The notes under the pieces are model-generated. The model made no database searches. It worked only from the letters and a program-made list of their open reading frames with translations, and was not told where the DNA came from. A program made the translations under genes and the position numbers. This document shows, in pieces, positions 32,041 to 42,463 of a stretch of 64,000 nt of DNA (position 1 is the stretch's first letter; each line of letters starts with the position of its first letter). This DNA comes from Polynucleobacter necessarius (GTDB lineage Bacteria; Pseudomonadota; Gammaproteobacteria; Burkholderiales; Burkholderiaceae): NCBI RefSeq assembly GCF_900095205.1, contig NZ_LT606951.1, positions 1,240,001 through 1,304,000 on the forward strand, given 5' to 3'.

Positions 32041-32825
32041 CCGCGATCCCAATCGTTGGCACGCATGGCTGCCAAACGAGCATGGTGCGTTAAATCTAAT
32101 TGCATTGGGGTAATCGAAATACACCCTTCTGCAATCGCATGAAAGTCTGTGCCTTCTGAACCTTCTTTGACATCACCCGCAGTGCCAATCCAGTAAATCT
32201 TCTCGCCACGTGGGCTGTCTTGTACTACCACTGGGTGAGAGTGATGACGATTGCCTAAGCGCGTCACGCGCCAGCGGTAAAGATCTGCATAAGGACGATT
32301 GGGAATATTGACATTCAGCAATGTCGCGGTACCTTCAGTACGCGCCAAGGCAGAAACTAACATTTGTGCCACGACATCATGCGCTGCTTTAGCGGCATCT
32401 TCAATACGATTCCAGCCGCGATCGATTTGTGAAAATGCAATGCCAGGAACACCAAACATCACACCTTCTACCGCAGCGGCAACAGTACCGGAGTACAGAG
32501 TATCTTCACCCATGTTCTCGCCTTGATTGATACCAGAAATCACTAGATCAGGCTTCTCATCTAAAAAACCTGTCATGGCAACGTGCACACAATCAGTTGG
32601 CGTGCCATTGATAAAAAAGAAACCATCACGCTCGCCACCTGCCACTCGATGAATCGACAGTGGTCTAGATAGTGTGAGTGAATTCGAGGCCCCGCTGTGA
32701 TTTTGCTCTGGCGCAATCACCGTAATACGACCTAAAGGACGTACCGCTTCAACCAAAGCCAATAAGCCAGGGGCCAAATAGCCATCGTCATTCGATACCA
32801 AGATATGGGGTTGACGATCACTCAT
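32037..32825 (-). CDS. surE: 5'/3'-nucleotidase SurE
   Basis: Metal-dependent survival-protein phosphatase acting on nucleoside monophosphates. The N-terminal metal site [14 protein letters not shown] is complete. [26 protein letters not shown] and [25 protein letters not shown] are all typical. 262 residues, intact. Its stop overlaps the start of pcm by 4 bases. The neighbour pcm is dead, but the coupling signature is still visible. Confidence 0.96.
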   Translation of the reverse strand: MSDRQPHILVSNDDGYLAPGLLALVEAVRPLGRITVIAPEQNHSGASNSLTLSRPLSIHRVAGGERDGFFFINGTPTDCVHVAMTGFLDEKPDLVISGINQGENMGEDTLYSGTVAAAVEGVMFGVPGIAFSQIDRGWNRIEDAAKAAHDVVAQMLVSALARTEGTATLLNVNIPNRPYADLYRWRVTRLGNRHHSHPVVVQDSPRGEKIYWIGTAGDVKEGSEGTDFHAIAEGCISITPMQLDLTHHARLAAMRANDWDRG

Positions 32826-32856
32826 GGCGTATCAATTCTCTCTTTTGAACTATCGA

Positions 32857-35800
32857 TTAAATATTGCTTGCAGGGGTTAAAGCACGACCTCTAAACCAAC
32901 CATAAATCACTGGTAGCACTAAGAGAGTCAAAACAGTAGTCGTCACCATACCGCCCACGATCACGAGGGCCAAAAGACGTTGCGCCTCTGAACTAATCGA
33001 GTGAGATAAAGCTGCAGGCAAGAGACCTAAACCAGAAAGCGCTGCAGTCATCAGCACTGGACGTACACGCAAGGAGGCGCCTTCGACCATGATGTCTTTC
33101 ATTTGTCCGTGCTCGGTAGCAGCCGTCTTATTAATAAAGGAAATCAAAATCACGCCATCCTGAATCGCAATACCAAAGAGCGATAAGAAGCCAAAGAAGG
33201 CTGAGATACTTAATGTTTCCCCTGCCAAGTGCAAGGCAATTACGCCACCAATAGCAGCAAATGGCACATTAATCATCACAATGAACGCATCACGGAAGTT
33301 GCCAAACGCACTCACGAGCAAGAGGAAGATCCCCATCAAGGCTAGCGGCACAATCAACATTAGCTTCTTCTGTGCTTGCTTCATTTGATTGAACTGACCA
33401 TCCCGGCTAATCGAATAGTTAGGTGGCAAGGTAACATTCTTTTCTACCAAGAACTGTGCATCCTCTACGACGCTACCTAAGTCGCGATTACGGACACTGA
33501 ATTTAATCGCAATATATCGTTTACCTGCTTCACGATAGATAAAAAAAGGACCATCCGTTAAGCGCACTGTAGCAACCATGGATAAAGGTATTTTGGTGCC
33601 ATCGGGAGCATCAACCAATAAATGGCCAATGTCTGCTACATCATTGCGACTACCTTCATTTAAACGAATGGCAATGCCAAAGGTTTTTTCATCTTCGAGC
33701 AAATTCGTAACAGCTGCACCGCCAATAGCATTAGCAACCACGGTTTGAATATCGTTGACGTTAATGCCGTAACGCGCTGATTTTTCACGATCAATCTGAA
33801 TATTGAGTGTTGGTTGACCAAGCTCTTTCAGAATGCCCTCATCAGCAACGCCTCTCACCTGCTTGAGTTGATCAATCACTTCATGGGCTTTTTGATCCAG
33901 AACATCAAGGTCGGCCCCGTAAATCTTGACGGAGTTCTCGCCCTTCACGCCCAATAAGGCCTCATTGACGTTATCTTAAATGTATTGGGAGAAGCTGTAG
34001 GCAATACCAGGAATCTTATTGAGCTCAGCCTCTAAGTGGGCAATGAGATCCTTCTTCGAAGAGTCACTAGGCATCTTGTCTGGACTCTTCAGATAAAGGC
34101 CATATTCTTGGTTAAAGACTCCAGTGGAGTCAGTACCATCATCAGGGCGACCAATCTGTTCAGCAACTTTTTTAATCTCTGGTTGAGCCATAAAAGTTTC
34201 GCGTAACTGATTAGCAACCTTAACTGAATAATCTAAATCCACCGTATTAGGTAGCGTCACCCGCAACCAAATATTGTTTTCTTCTAAGATTGGCAAGAAG
34301 GCGGTGCCCAAACGGGTCATACTCAACAGAGTTAATCCGAGCACAAATACCGCAACTGAGAAAACAGTAAGTGGACGATCCATCCAACCTCTGAGCAAAG
34401 GCTTGTAGCCATCCAAAATCATTGGTAATAAATGAAGGTGGCGTGTGGTGCAAGTTCTCGCCAAACACTAATGAAATCATCGCCGGCAAGAAAGTGAGAC
34501 TCAAGACCATTGCAGCGATCAAAGCAAAGCCTATCGTAAATGCCATTGGCTTAAAGATGATGCCTTCTACGCCACCCATAAAGAACAATGGTGAATAGGC
34601 CACAATAATGATGCCTGTGGAATAGATCATAGCGCGTTGCACTTCACTGGTAGCCATGATGATGTTTTGATTAAGACGCTTACCACCCTCTTCCAAGTGA
34701 CGCATGACATTCTCAGTCAAAATCACTGCTGAATCCACAATCACACCGAAGTCAATCGCGCCCAAGGAAATCAAGTTGGCCGGCACGCTCCACAAATGCA
34801 TCTGAATAAATGAAACACAGAGCGCCAATGGAATGACTGCAGCTACCACGGCAGTCGCACGAATTTTTCCTAAGAAAAAGAACAGCACCGCTAAAACCAA
34901 AGAGATACCGAAGAACAAGGTGTGCTTCACAGTACCAATAGTGATATCTAACGGTACTTGACGATCATAGAATGGCTTAACTTCAATACCAGGTGGCAAG
35001 ACATGTTTGTTGATGTTTTCAATTGTATTGCGAACTCGGGCTAACACTTCGGTCGCGTTCTCACCACGCCGCAAGTAGACAATACCCTCTACAGAATCTG
35101 GATTGTCATTGAACTGGAACATCCCTAGGCGAGGAGCATTACCAATCTCAACTCTGGCGACATCACCGCTCCGAATGGGAACGCCATTATTAATGGTGAT
35201 CACCACCTGCTTAATATCATCGATATTCTTGAGCAAGCCAACGCCACGCACCACAAACTGTTGCTCACCACTAGGCAGCAAGCCGCCACCGGTATTGCTG
35301 TTGGCATTGGTTAAAGCCAAAATCAGTTGATTAACCGATACGCCTTTAGCTTGCAAGCTTTCTGGGCTGACAATTACTTGATATTGACGAACCTTGCCAC
35401 CAAAAGAAGATACGTCTGCTACGCCTGGGGTTTGCTTAAGCTCTTTGTAAATCTCATAGTTTTGCAAAGTCTTTAATAAGGTGGAGTTTGCGTAGTCTGA
35501 ACGCACCTCATAACGCATGATCTCGCCAGTAGCATCAGAGTCTGGGCTAATGCTTGGGTGTGACTCCAGGAGGAAAGCTCATATTCGATAAATTACTAAT
35601 GAAAACTTGACGTGCTTTAAACGGATCAGCCGTGTCATTAAATTTCAGAGTAACAACCGATAAACCAACTAAAGACACTGAGCGGAATGCCTGCAATCCT
35701 GGAATACCAGCCAAAGCATTCTCTACTGGAATGGTGACCTGCTGCTCAACCTCCGTTGTACTTCTACCGGGCCATTGTGAAATCGCTTGAATGGTTAATG

Positions 35801-35936
35801 GAGCAACACCTGGGTATGGCTGAATAGGTAATTTACTCAAACTGAGCATGCCAAGCCCGAGCAACACAATCGAAGCAAAAATCACTAATACGCGCTTCTC
35901 GATTACCCCTCGAATAAAGGAGGTGAAAACGCTCAC
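32857..35936 (-). pseudogene. Heavy-metal efflux RND pump (CzcA/CusA type), broken
   Basis: Inner-membrane proton-driven pump of the heavy-metal RND class, originally about 1,030 residues. The N-terminal piece (35547-35936) has FIRGVIEKRVLVIFASIVLLG. An extra A near 35548 shifts the frame before SISPDSDATGEIMRYEV. The large second piece holds the first six-helix block and the conserved LISLGAIDFGVIVDSAVILTE with the proton-relay acid. A frameshift near 34425 precedes ILDGYKPLLRGWMDRP. An in-frame TAA at 33979-33981 interrupts YSFSQYI-DNVNEALLG. The last piece is open to 32857. Two frameshifts plus one nonsense codon inactivate it. The transported metal cannot be told. Confidence 0.9.
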
Positions 35937-37210
35937 TTAGTCCTCCTGCTTGGCAAAGCGATCGTTTAACAACACCGAGCCTTCGGCCAAGATTTGCCAA
36001 CCCTGCTCTACACCTTCGGTAATCGCAAAACTCTTACCATTAAGGTCGTAACCTTTGACCGGTACACGACGATACGTTTCTGGGCCAACCTTAATAATGG
36101 CGTAACGATTCTCACGAACACGCATAATCGCTGATTGCGGCACAACTACGGCATCTGCTGTGCCTGTCGTCAGTAAACCAGAGGCGTACATATCTGGGCG
36201 CAACAGATCATCCATATTCTCCACATCAGCACGAATCAACAAAGCGCGAGTCTGCGGATCAATCATCGGTGCAATGTAGTTAGCGTAGGCAACAAACTCT
36301 TTATCGGGATAAGCCTCTAGAGTCAGAATCATTTTTTGACCCTGTTTAATCATCCGAAAATCTTGTTCAAATACATTACCCAAGAACCAAAGATGTTTGG
36401 GATCAGCTAAAGTCGTAATGACGTCACCAGCATTGACTGCAGAGCCTGGCTCCACATTGCGTTTGACCACAACCCCCTTTAAGGGAGATCGCATAATCAA
36501 ATTGCTGGTAGTTTTACCAGTAGATTCAATACTCTTAATATCACCATCACTAGCACCCAAATTTCTCATGCGGTTGGCTGCTGCTTGTTGAGTGATTCGA
36601 GCATCGCCCAATAAATCACTCATCGTTTTACTGGACTCCAGAACTTGAGCAGTCTTAGATGAGAGCAAATACTCTTGTTGTGCAGAGAGAAACTCAGGGC
36701 TATAAAGTTCTACTATCGGCGAACCTATCTCAACTTGAGCACCATCGAAGGCGTAAATACGCTCTACCCGTCCAGGCGCACGAGCTGAAAGTACTTTAGA
36801 TTTTTCTGCATTGAAGGCCAACGTCCTGGTATTTTGATATTGACAGGTGCTTGCACTTTTTTCGGCTGTCTGAAATACATAAATCTCAGGATTGAGTTTT
36901 ACGCCTGGTAACTTTAATTCGAGCACACCAGTCGACTCTACTTTTAACGCTTTATCGGAAGCTTCAATCTTCACGTTACGATTTACATTGGTCACGCGCC
37001 CCACCACTATACCGAGCGACACAAAATAGCAAATGCAAATGCGGCGAGACGCACGCGGTAACGATTTTCTGGTGATAAATTCCAATACAAGCCAGCTAAA
37101 CCAACAGCAGCAACTTTGGCATGATGGGCACCATGATGCACACCTTTATGCAAAATCGGCTTTGCCTTTTCAGTGAGGCTCTTCAGAAACGAAAGAATTT
37201 TGTTGATCAA
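35937..37210 (-). pseudogene. CzcB-type membrane fusion protein, frameshifted near the N-terminus
   Basis: Periplasmic adaptor of the RND metal pump. Most of it (35937-37010) is open and has the HlyD-like pattern: barrel-sandwich halves (VLSARAPGRVERIYAFDGAQV and RSPLKGVVVKRNVEPGSAV), a helical hairpin between them, and a beta-barrel with PQSAIMRVRENRYAIIKV. The true N-terminus is in another frame from ATG 37210 (MINKILSFLKSLTEKAKP), contains the His-rich KGVHHGAHHAKV and leads into the membrane helix. One frameshift near 37020 separates the parts. The short ORF from 37085 would lack that N-terminal region. It adjoins the pump gene without a gap. Confidence 0.85.
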
Positions 37211-37220
37211 AACTGCTCCT

Positions 37221-37630
37221 TAAAAGGGTTCTTTGCCCGCTGAAACCATTAATACTGCTTGCGCCTGCGGCAAATTACTCTCAGCTTGGGCGAGAGCAAT
37301 CTCTAAGTTACGCAATTGCGTTTGCGCAGTCAATAAATCATTAAAGCCTTGGCCATTATTTGAGCACTGAGTCAAACCTACCTTACCTTATAGACAGCAT
37401 CTGCCTGTGGTACCTGACGCTCTTTTTCAGAAACTGGGTTTGATTCTTGGCTTGCTCAAACGCTGCATAGGCAGTATTCACAGCCAACACAATTTGCTGG
37501 CGATTTGAAATGTTCCCCGCTTCTGCTGCCGCTTGGTTGCGTTGGGCTTGTTCTACCCCATACTTTTCTTTAGTGAAGAAGTACAAAGGAATAATCAGAT
37601 CAAGTTCGAACTGGTAAAACAGCGCACCAA
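37221..37630 (-). pseudogene. TolC/CzcC-type outer membrane factor, C-terminal remnant
   Basis: Only the last third of the outer-membrane channel of the metal pump is left. It begins with ALFYQFELDLIIPLYFFTKE, passes through QRNQAAAEAGNISNRQQIVL and AYAAFEQAK (helical barrel segments), has a frameshift near 37385, and ends with NDLLTAQTQLRNLEIALAQA and SAGKEPF at TAA 37221. Its upstream side is joined directly to a porin remnant, so a deletion removed the 5' two thirds of this gene and the 3' part of the porin gene. Confidence 0.82.
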
Positions 37631-38400
37631 TTCAAGTCTCGACCGTTTGGGTTCTTGGGGGCTAGCATGCGTGATGCTCGTAAAACCCAGTTATCGAGAT
37701 ACCATTCGCCCGCTAAGCCAGTGCTGTAGCCACGCGCATCGGCTGCATAGTCGTAGGCCAAGTAGGTCATATTGCCCCAGTTCATGAACTGAATACGAGG
37801 ATCTTTTGCGTAACGACTATCGTCAAAAATATCTAAAGTAGAAAATTGACCAGCAGTCACCATTACGCGATTGCTGCTCACGGATTGTGTGATTTGATTA
37901 GCCTCATTTTCGAGTACGACTTTATCACCTTCTTGATTAAAGGTCTGACGTAAGAATGCACGAGCAGAATAAAACTTCGCTTGCGCACCATTGGCTTTAG
38001 TTGCTTCACCGTTGGAAAAATCACCTAGACCAGTCAAGCCAGAAAATGGCACACCAGAAATCACTTCTGGGTTGAAATAAATATCGGTATCCGGCGCTAT
38101 GCGTGCACCAAAAAATAATGTGCCCGACCAGGTGTAGCTCATCGACTTCAAAGACGACATGCTATTCTAATCGGAATAGCTAGAGGTGAAGTTGTTATAT
38201 CTCTGATTGATATAAGTAGTTTGACCGTGGATATTGACCGGCAAACCCAGAATCTCACCCTCGGTTGGCAAACCATTAATAGCTTCGGCAAAACTAGCGA
38301 TTTGGTCAGAGCCTGACCCCGCCTTCTGCGCGAACGCAGTTGCTCCGAAAAATGTGCAAACAATGCTTAACAGGAGGAGTAGATAAATCTTGCGGGTCAT
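37631..38400 (-). pseudogene. OprB-like carbohydrate porin, 5' remnant with nonsense codon
   Basis: N-terminal part of a carbohydrate-selective porin. The signal peptide starts at 38400 (MTRKIYLLLLLSIVCTFFGA). The mature part has FAEAINGLPTEGEILGLPVN and GQTTYINQRYNNFTSSYS, then an in-frame TAG at 38167-38169. The same frame resumes with SMSSLKSMSYTWSGTLFFGA and FMNWGNMTYLAYDYAADARG, both OprB-like strands. After APKNPNGRDLNW the sequence passes into the CzcC-type remnant in a different frame. Two lesions of different kinds, a nonsense codon and a deletion junction, mark it as dead. Confidence 0.8.
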
Positions 38401-38643
38401 TCACAATTTCTGATGGGATGCCGATGCAAAGCAAAAGCAACACGCCGATAGGAAAACTGGGCAAACACAGCTTGAGATTGAAGCCCAAGGGTGGTGCAGA
38501 CCGAATTATCCCCAAAAAGGAGCAATTTACCTAGCTTTTATGTCGCGTAAATGACAGATCTGCGGAGGATTGCGTATAGACGAGGCTACATATGTACCCC
38601 CAAAACAATTCACCTCAAAGTTAAAGCTTATAGATTAAGGTCG

Positions 38644-38859
38644 TCAGAAACGAAATTTACTTAAATTATTAAGGGCTAGGTCTGCTTGGCTAGCCAAAAT
38701 ATCCTGAAGAAAAAGCACAGTGAGATCTGGGTTTTCTTCCGAGGCCTTACCTAAACGAGCCCAATACTCGATTTGCTCAGAGAGAGTTCTATTTGTTTCC
38801 ACTGAGGCAAGTTGCGCACTCTTAACGAGAGCCTTTGAGAGCTTAACAAGACTGGGCAT
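38644..38859 (-). CDS. Orphan ParD-like antitoxin
   Basis: A 71-residue protein with the ParD-like pattern: KLSKALVKSAQLASVETNRT followed by LSEQIEYWARLGKASEENPD, a ribbon-helix-helix-type N-terminus in which S-EQIEYWARLG is characteristic. It starts 1 base after the recR stop on the same strand. No toxin gene adjoins it on either side, and the 243 bases beyond it toward the porin remnant hold no recognisable gene. It may be a solitary regulator co-transcribed with recR. The frame is intact. Confidence 0.7.
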   Translation of the reverse strand: MPSLVKLSKALVKSAQLASVETNRTLSEQIEYWARLGKASEENPDLTVLFLQDILASQADLALNNLSKFRF

Positions 38860-38860
38860 T

Positions 38861-39475
38861 TCAGCGTCGATCCATTAAGGCTCTAGCCAAAGTCCCAGCA
38901 TCAACATACTCTAGCTCGCCGCCCACCGGAATGCCTCTTGCAATCCGAGTAACCTTGATGCCTTTGGCTTTTAGCACTTCACCAATGTAATGAGCGGTAG
39001 CCTCACCTTCACTAGTGAAATTGGTAGCTAGCACTACTTCCCGAATGGGCACACCAGTATCAGGAGTCTCAATACGATTGAGCAAGCGATCAAAACCAAT
39101 TTCATTGGGGCCCATGCCATCCAGTGGCGAGAGACGACCCATTAACACAAAGTAATTGCCCTTGAAACTTAAAGTCTGCTCCACCATCACTTGGTCAGCC
39201 GGTGTTTCTACAATGCAGAGCAAAGAAGGATCACGACGACCGTCCGAGCATGTGCTGCAAATCTGCGTTTCAGAAAACGTATTGCAACGTGTGCAGTGCC
39301 CTACTGTTTCTACTGCTTCACCTAATGATTGCGCAAGCACTGCTGCACCATTGCGATCGTGTTGCAATAAATAGAAGGCCATGCGCTGAGCAGACTTAGG
39401 GCCTACTCCAGGTAGCACGCGCAAGGCCTCGATCAATCGACCGAGCGCGTCTTGAGGTGCTTCTATGCGTGCCAT
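38861..39475 (-). CDS. recR: Recombination protein RecR
   Basis: Member of the RecFOR gap-repair pathway that loads RecA. The helix-hairpin-helix ([20 protein letters not shown]) is at the N-terminus, the four-Cys zinc motif [16 protein letters not shown] near residue 57, and the Toprim domain from [17 protein letters not shown] through [17 protein letters not shown]. 204 residues, intact. It follows ybaB and dnaX on the same strand, the usual order. Confidence 0.96.
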   Translation of the reverse strand: MARIEAPQDALGRLIEALRVLPGVGPKSAQRMAFYLLQHDRNGAAVLAQSLGEAVETVGHCTRCNTFSETQICSTCSDGRRDPSLLCIVETPADQVMVEQTLSFKGNYFVLMGRLSPLDGMGPNEIGFDRLLNRIETPDTGVPIREVVLATNFTSEGEATAHYIGEVLKAKGIKVTRIARGIPVGGELEYVDAGTLARALMDRR

Positions 39476-39505
39476 TTAAATGAACTAAAAAGTAAAGAAC
39501 TTCAA

Positions 39506-39829
39506 TTAGAAAGGCAACTTAAAGCCTGGAGGCATTGGCATGCCAGCAGTCGCGCCCGACATCAATTGCGCACTGGCAGTCTCTACGTGTTTAAATGCTT
39601 CGGCATAGGCAGTCACAATCAAATCTTCCAACATCTCACGATCGTCCATGGCACCTGGATCAATCTGTACGCGCTTGAGTTCGTATTTGCCAGAGATAGT
39701 AACTTTGACTAAGCCACCAGCTGCTTGACCAGTCACCTCTAACGCAGTCAATTGCTCCTGCGCCACTTTCATCTTCTCTTGCATCTGCTGAGCCTGTTTC
39801 ATGAGGCCAGCAAGTCCACCTTTCATCAT
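39506..39829 (-). CDS. YbaB/EbfC nucleoid-associated protein
   Basis: Small DNA-binding nucleoid protein. The N-terminal coiled helix GGLAGLMKQAQQMQEKMKVA, the central KVTISGKYELKRVQIDPGAM and the Met/Pro/Gly-rich end (AGMPMPPGFKLPF) are standard. 107 residues, between dnaX and recR. Intact. Confidence 0.95.
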   Translation of the reverse strand: MMKGGLAGLMKQAQQMQEKMKVAQEQLTALEVTGQAAGGLVKVTISGKYELKRVQIDPGAMDDREMLEDLIVTAYAEAFKHVETASAQLMSGATAGMPMPPGFKLPF

Positions 39830-39896
39830 CGCTTTATTTCCTTAGTACTTATGAATTAATCAATTTTATTAAATGGGCTGTTTGAGAGTCACCACG

Positions 39897-41636
39897 TTAC
39901 AGCGGTTTCACTGAACCACCGACCACTTTGGCGCCAAACTCTTTTTCTAATTGCTGAATAAACGGATCAGCCGCAATCATTTGCTCTGCGTTCATTCTCT
40001 TCTCTTGATGAATCTGCGCATCGACCTTAGCAACCGTCTTACCTTCTACTTGACCCTTTTCGATTAAGACTTTGACTGGCTTACCGAAGTGAGCAGTAAG
40101 TGCGTCAGCCAAACGCGCCACAGATACTTCAGAAGCTAACTGCGGCATTGGTGTCACCACGGTTGCACGCACACCAGTAACCGAATCATTCCAATCTTGT
40201 AATTCTGTCTGAAACGCCAACTGTTGCACTAACCCCTTAACTGGCAACTGACGCATCAATGCATGCCAATCAGGACGCTGCGCAGAATTACCTGCAGAGG
40301 CAGGCGCGGAGGCTGCAGGAACAACAGACTGAGAAGAGGCTACCGCTGGCGGCGCTGCTGGTGTTGCTGGTACAGATTTAGCAGCCGGCGCAGAGGCTCT
40401 TACGGCCACAGATGCAGGCGCTGCTAGACGTGCAGTATTGACGGGTGGCGCTGAAGGTGCGGGTGCAGAACCACCTCCACCGCCTCCATCACTGCCACCA
40501 ACAATACCTAGACCTGGACGAAAGGCCAACATGCGCAAGAGTGTCATAGCAAAGCCAGTTTGCTCATCTGGTGCAAGCGATAAATCTGGACGGCTGGTAA
40601 TAGTGATTTGATAAAAAAGTTGCGCTTCTTCTTTAGTGAGTTGTCCTGCCAAGCGATGAATCTCCCCTGCTTCTGGCCAATCCTCTAAAACGGACTCTGG
40701 CACGACTTGGGCCGCTGCAATCTTTTGTAGCAAGCTGGAGAGGTCTTGCAATGCTAATGAGAAAGACATACTGCGCTCACCCATTTCATTAGCAACGGCC
40801 AAGAGGCTTGCGCCATCTTTAGCAATCAGGCAATCCAGAATCCGAATGAGATACGCATCATCCAAGGTGCCGAGCATGCCGCGCACTGAATCTTCTGTGA
40901 CCTTGCCAGCAGCATAAGCAATTGCCTGATCTGTCAGCGATAAAGCATCGCGCATCGATCCTTGGGCTGCTTTAGCTAAAACGCGTAAAGCATTAACTTC
41001 GTATTCGACTTTTTCTGCGGCGAGTACTTTTTCTGCGGCGAGTACTTTTTCTAAGTGCTCAACAATAAGCGGTACTGGCATTTGCTTGAGATTGAACTGC
41101 AAGCAACGCGACAAAATGGTGATCGGAATCTTTTGTGGCTCCGTTGTAGCCAGAATAAATTTGACGTGCTCTGGAGGCTCTTCCAGCGTTTTGAGCATGG
41201 CATTAAACGCATGATTGGTGAGCATGTGCACCTCGTCAATCATGTAGACCTTATAACGGCCATTACTCGGTGCGTAAGCTGCTTTTTCTAGGAGGGCGGC
41301 AATATCGTCTACTCCACGATTACTCGCCGCATCCATCTCGATGTAGTCCACAAAGCGTCCGGCATCGATTTCCACACAGGCAGGACATTTGCCACAAGGC
41401 TCTGAAGTCATCTTGCCAGAACCATCAGTTCCGGTGCAATTGAGGGCTTTTGCCATAATGCGGGCAATCGTCGTCTTACCTACCCCACGGGTACCTGTAA
41501 AGAGCCAAGCATGGTGCAAACGACCTTGATCCAAAGCATGGGTTAATGCCTTGACCACATGGTCTTGGCCGACTAATTCGGAGAATGTTTTAGGGCGCCA
41601 CGAACGGGCTAATGCCAAAGCTGTCATGTCATCCAT
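39897..41636 (-). CDS. dnaX: DNA polymerase III subunits gamma/tau
   Basis: Clamp-loader ATPase. Walker A is in FTGTRGVGKTTIARI near residue 50. A zinc module with four Cys follows (C in LNCTGTDG, then CGKCPAC). Walker B/DEVHMLTNH and the SRC sensor (ILSRCLQF) follow. A Gly/Ala/Pro/Ser-rich linker (about residues 380-460) separates the tau C-terminal domain, which is intact to the TAG-side end at 39897. 579 residues. Within domain II the six residues VLAAEK occur twice in tandem because of an 18-base duplication (41008-41052). No clear slippery AAAAAAG-type signal was found for making gamma. Confidence 0.95.
   Translation of the reverse strand: MDDMTALALARSWRPKTFSELVGQDHVVKALTHALDQGRLHHAWLFTGTRGVGKTTIARIMAKALNCTGTDGSGKMTSEPCGKCPACVEIDAGRFVDYIEMDAASNRGVDDIAALLEKAAYAPSNGRYKVYMIDEVHMLTNHAFNAMLKTLEEPPEHVKFILATTEPQKIPITILSRCLQFNLKQMPVPLIVEHLEKVLAAEKVLAAEKVEYEVNALRVLAKAAQGSMRDALSLTDQAIAYAAGKVTEDSVRGMLGTLDDAYLIRILDCLIAKDGASLLAVANEMGERSMSFSLALQDLSSLLQKIAAAQVVPESVLEDWPEAGEIHRLAGQLTKEEAQLFYQITITSRPDLSLAPDEQTGFAMTLLRMLAFRPGLGIVGGSDGGGGGGSAPAPSAPPVNTARLAAPASVAVRASAPAAKSVPATPAAPPAVASSQSVVPAASAPASAGNSAQRPDWHALMRQLPVKGLVQQLAFQTELQDWNDSVTGVRATVVTPMPQLASEVSVARLADALTAHFGKPVKVLIEKGQVEGKTVAKVDAQIHQEKRMNAEQMIAADPFIQQLEKEFGAKVVGGSVKPL
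41008..41052. repeat. 18-base tandem duplication inside dnaX
   Basis: The unit ACTTTTTCTGCGGCGAGT occurs twice, followed by half a third copy. It adds six residues in frame (VLAAEKVLAAEK) between the sensor region and domain III of DnaX. Confidence 0.85.
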
Positions 41637-41658
41637 TCTAACAAGCTAAAATGGAATT

Positions 41659-41756
41659 GGATGGGCCTCCCCGCATGGTGGGTTGGATAATCTGGTCAGG
41701 TCGGGAACGAAGCAGCCAAACCCAATTTCTGCCAGTGCCGGGGGTTTAGCTCATCC
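41659..41756 (+). ncRNA. ffs: 4.5S signal recognition particle RNA
   Basis: The small bacterial SRP RNA that binds Ffh. The conserved apical domain GGTCAGGTCGGGAACGAAGC followed by AGCC is present, and GCCAGTGCCGG forms the other side. The terminal stem pairs GGATGGGC at 41659 with GCTCATCC at 41756 (one G-T pair). It is divergent from dnaX and starts 22 bases from its start codon. The true 5' and 3' ends may extend a few bases. Confidence 0.92.
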
Positions 41757-41872
41757 ACCCTTCTTTATAAGTCTTTGTTTGGTTTGGTATTTATTTTGCC
41801 AGCAGAGATTTGTGTCAGTAAGGTGTGTCACATCACTACTTCGCCTACCACTCAATCCTTTTGACAATTCCA

Positions 41873-42280
41873 CTACAGGGCAAAGTTACAGCCAATATTG
41901 ACGAGATTGAAATTCCAACTTCCTTCCTCTGGAGTTGAACCAAATTCATCATTTAACGGAAACGATCCTAATAAATCCCCACGCATACTTCTAAGAGAAT
42001 AAAAATCTTCTTTAAGCGCAAACACTCTCTTTTCGGTGCAATTGATACGAATTTGAGTAGCTTTGGATCGATAAGTGATGGCGCCATAGGCTTGGGGCTG
42101 CTCAAAGTTCTCTACATAGATTAAGGTTGCGGAGTTTCCATTTCTGACAATAGAAGCAGTCTCTACGAACAAAGAGCCATTGCCTACATAACCAGGAACC
42201 TCCTGCAAAAAGGCATATGCGGATTGCATACCCACTAACTGAAAAATCAGAATAAGTAACCCAGCCAAAATCTTGTTCAT
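41873..42280 (-). CDS. Secreted protein, surface-adhesin-E-like
   Basis: A 135-residue exported protein. ATG 42280 gives the signal peptide MNKILAGLLILIFQLVGMQS ending near AYA, and the 13 extra upstream residues are less likely translated. The mature part resembles the small beta-rich adhesin-E/Burkholderiales surface-protein group: LFVETASIVRNGNSATLIYV, then YGAITYRSKATQIRINCTEKRVFA, and an end with a second Cys (NIGCNFAL) that could pair with the first. The family assignment is tentative. Intact and alone. Confidence 0.6.
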   Translation of the reverse strand: MNKILAGLLILIFQLVGMQSAYAFLQEVPGYVGNGSLFVETASIVRNGNSATLIYVENFEQPQAYGAITYRSKATQIRINCTEKRVFALKEDFYSLRSMRGDLLGSFPLNDEFGSTPEEGSWNFNLVNIGCNFAL

Positions 42281-42463
42281 AAAGCCATCTCGCCACATTG
42301 AAAATTGGAAGTAATGCATCTATTTTTGCATCTCATTACCAATACATTACTGTAATTTGTAAGGGCTGGATCTACATTCAGGTAAATCCTTAGGGAAAGC
42401 TTCAGCAAATGGGGAGTTTTAGCTTTCAGGGCCATCAGAGCCCTACTGAAAAGAAGCTTTGCT

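Noticed and set aside
38306..38515. Minus-strand frame of 69 codons upstream of the porin remnant
   Set aside because: It overlaps the porin start in another frame and has no ribosome site or recognisable motif.
39897..41636. Programmed frameshift making DnaX gamma
   Set aside because: No A-rich slippery heptamer with a downstream stem was found in the linker region, so there is no support for a gamma product here.
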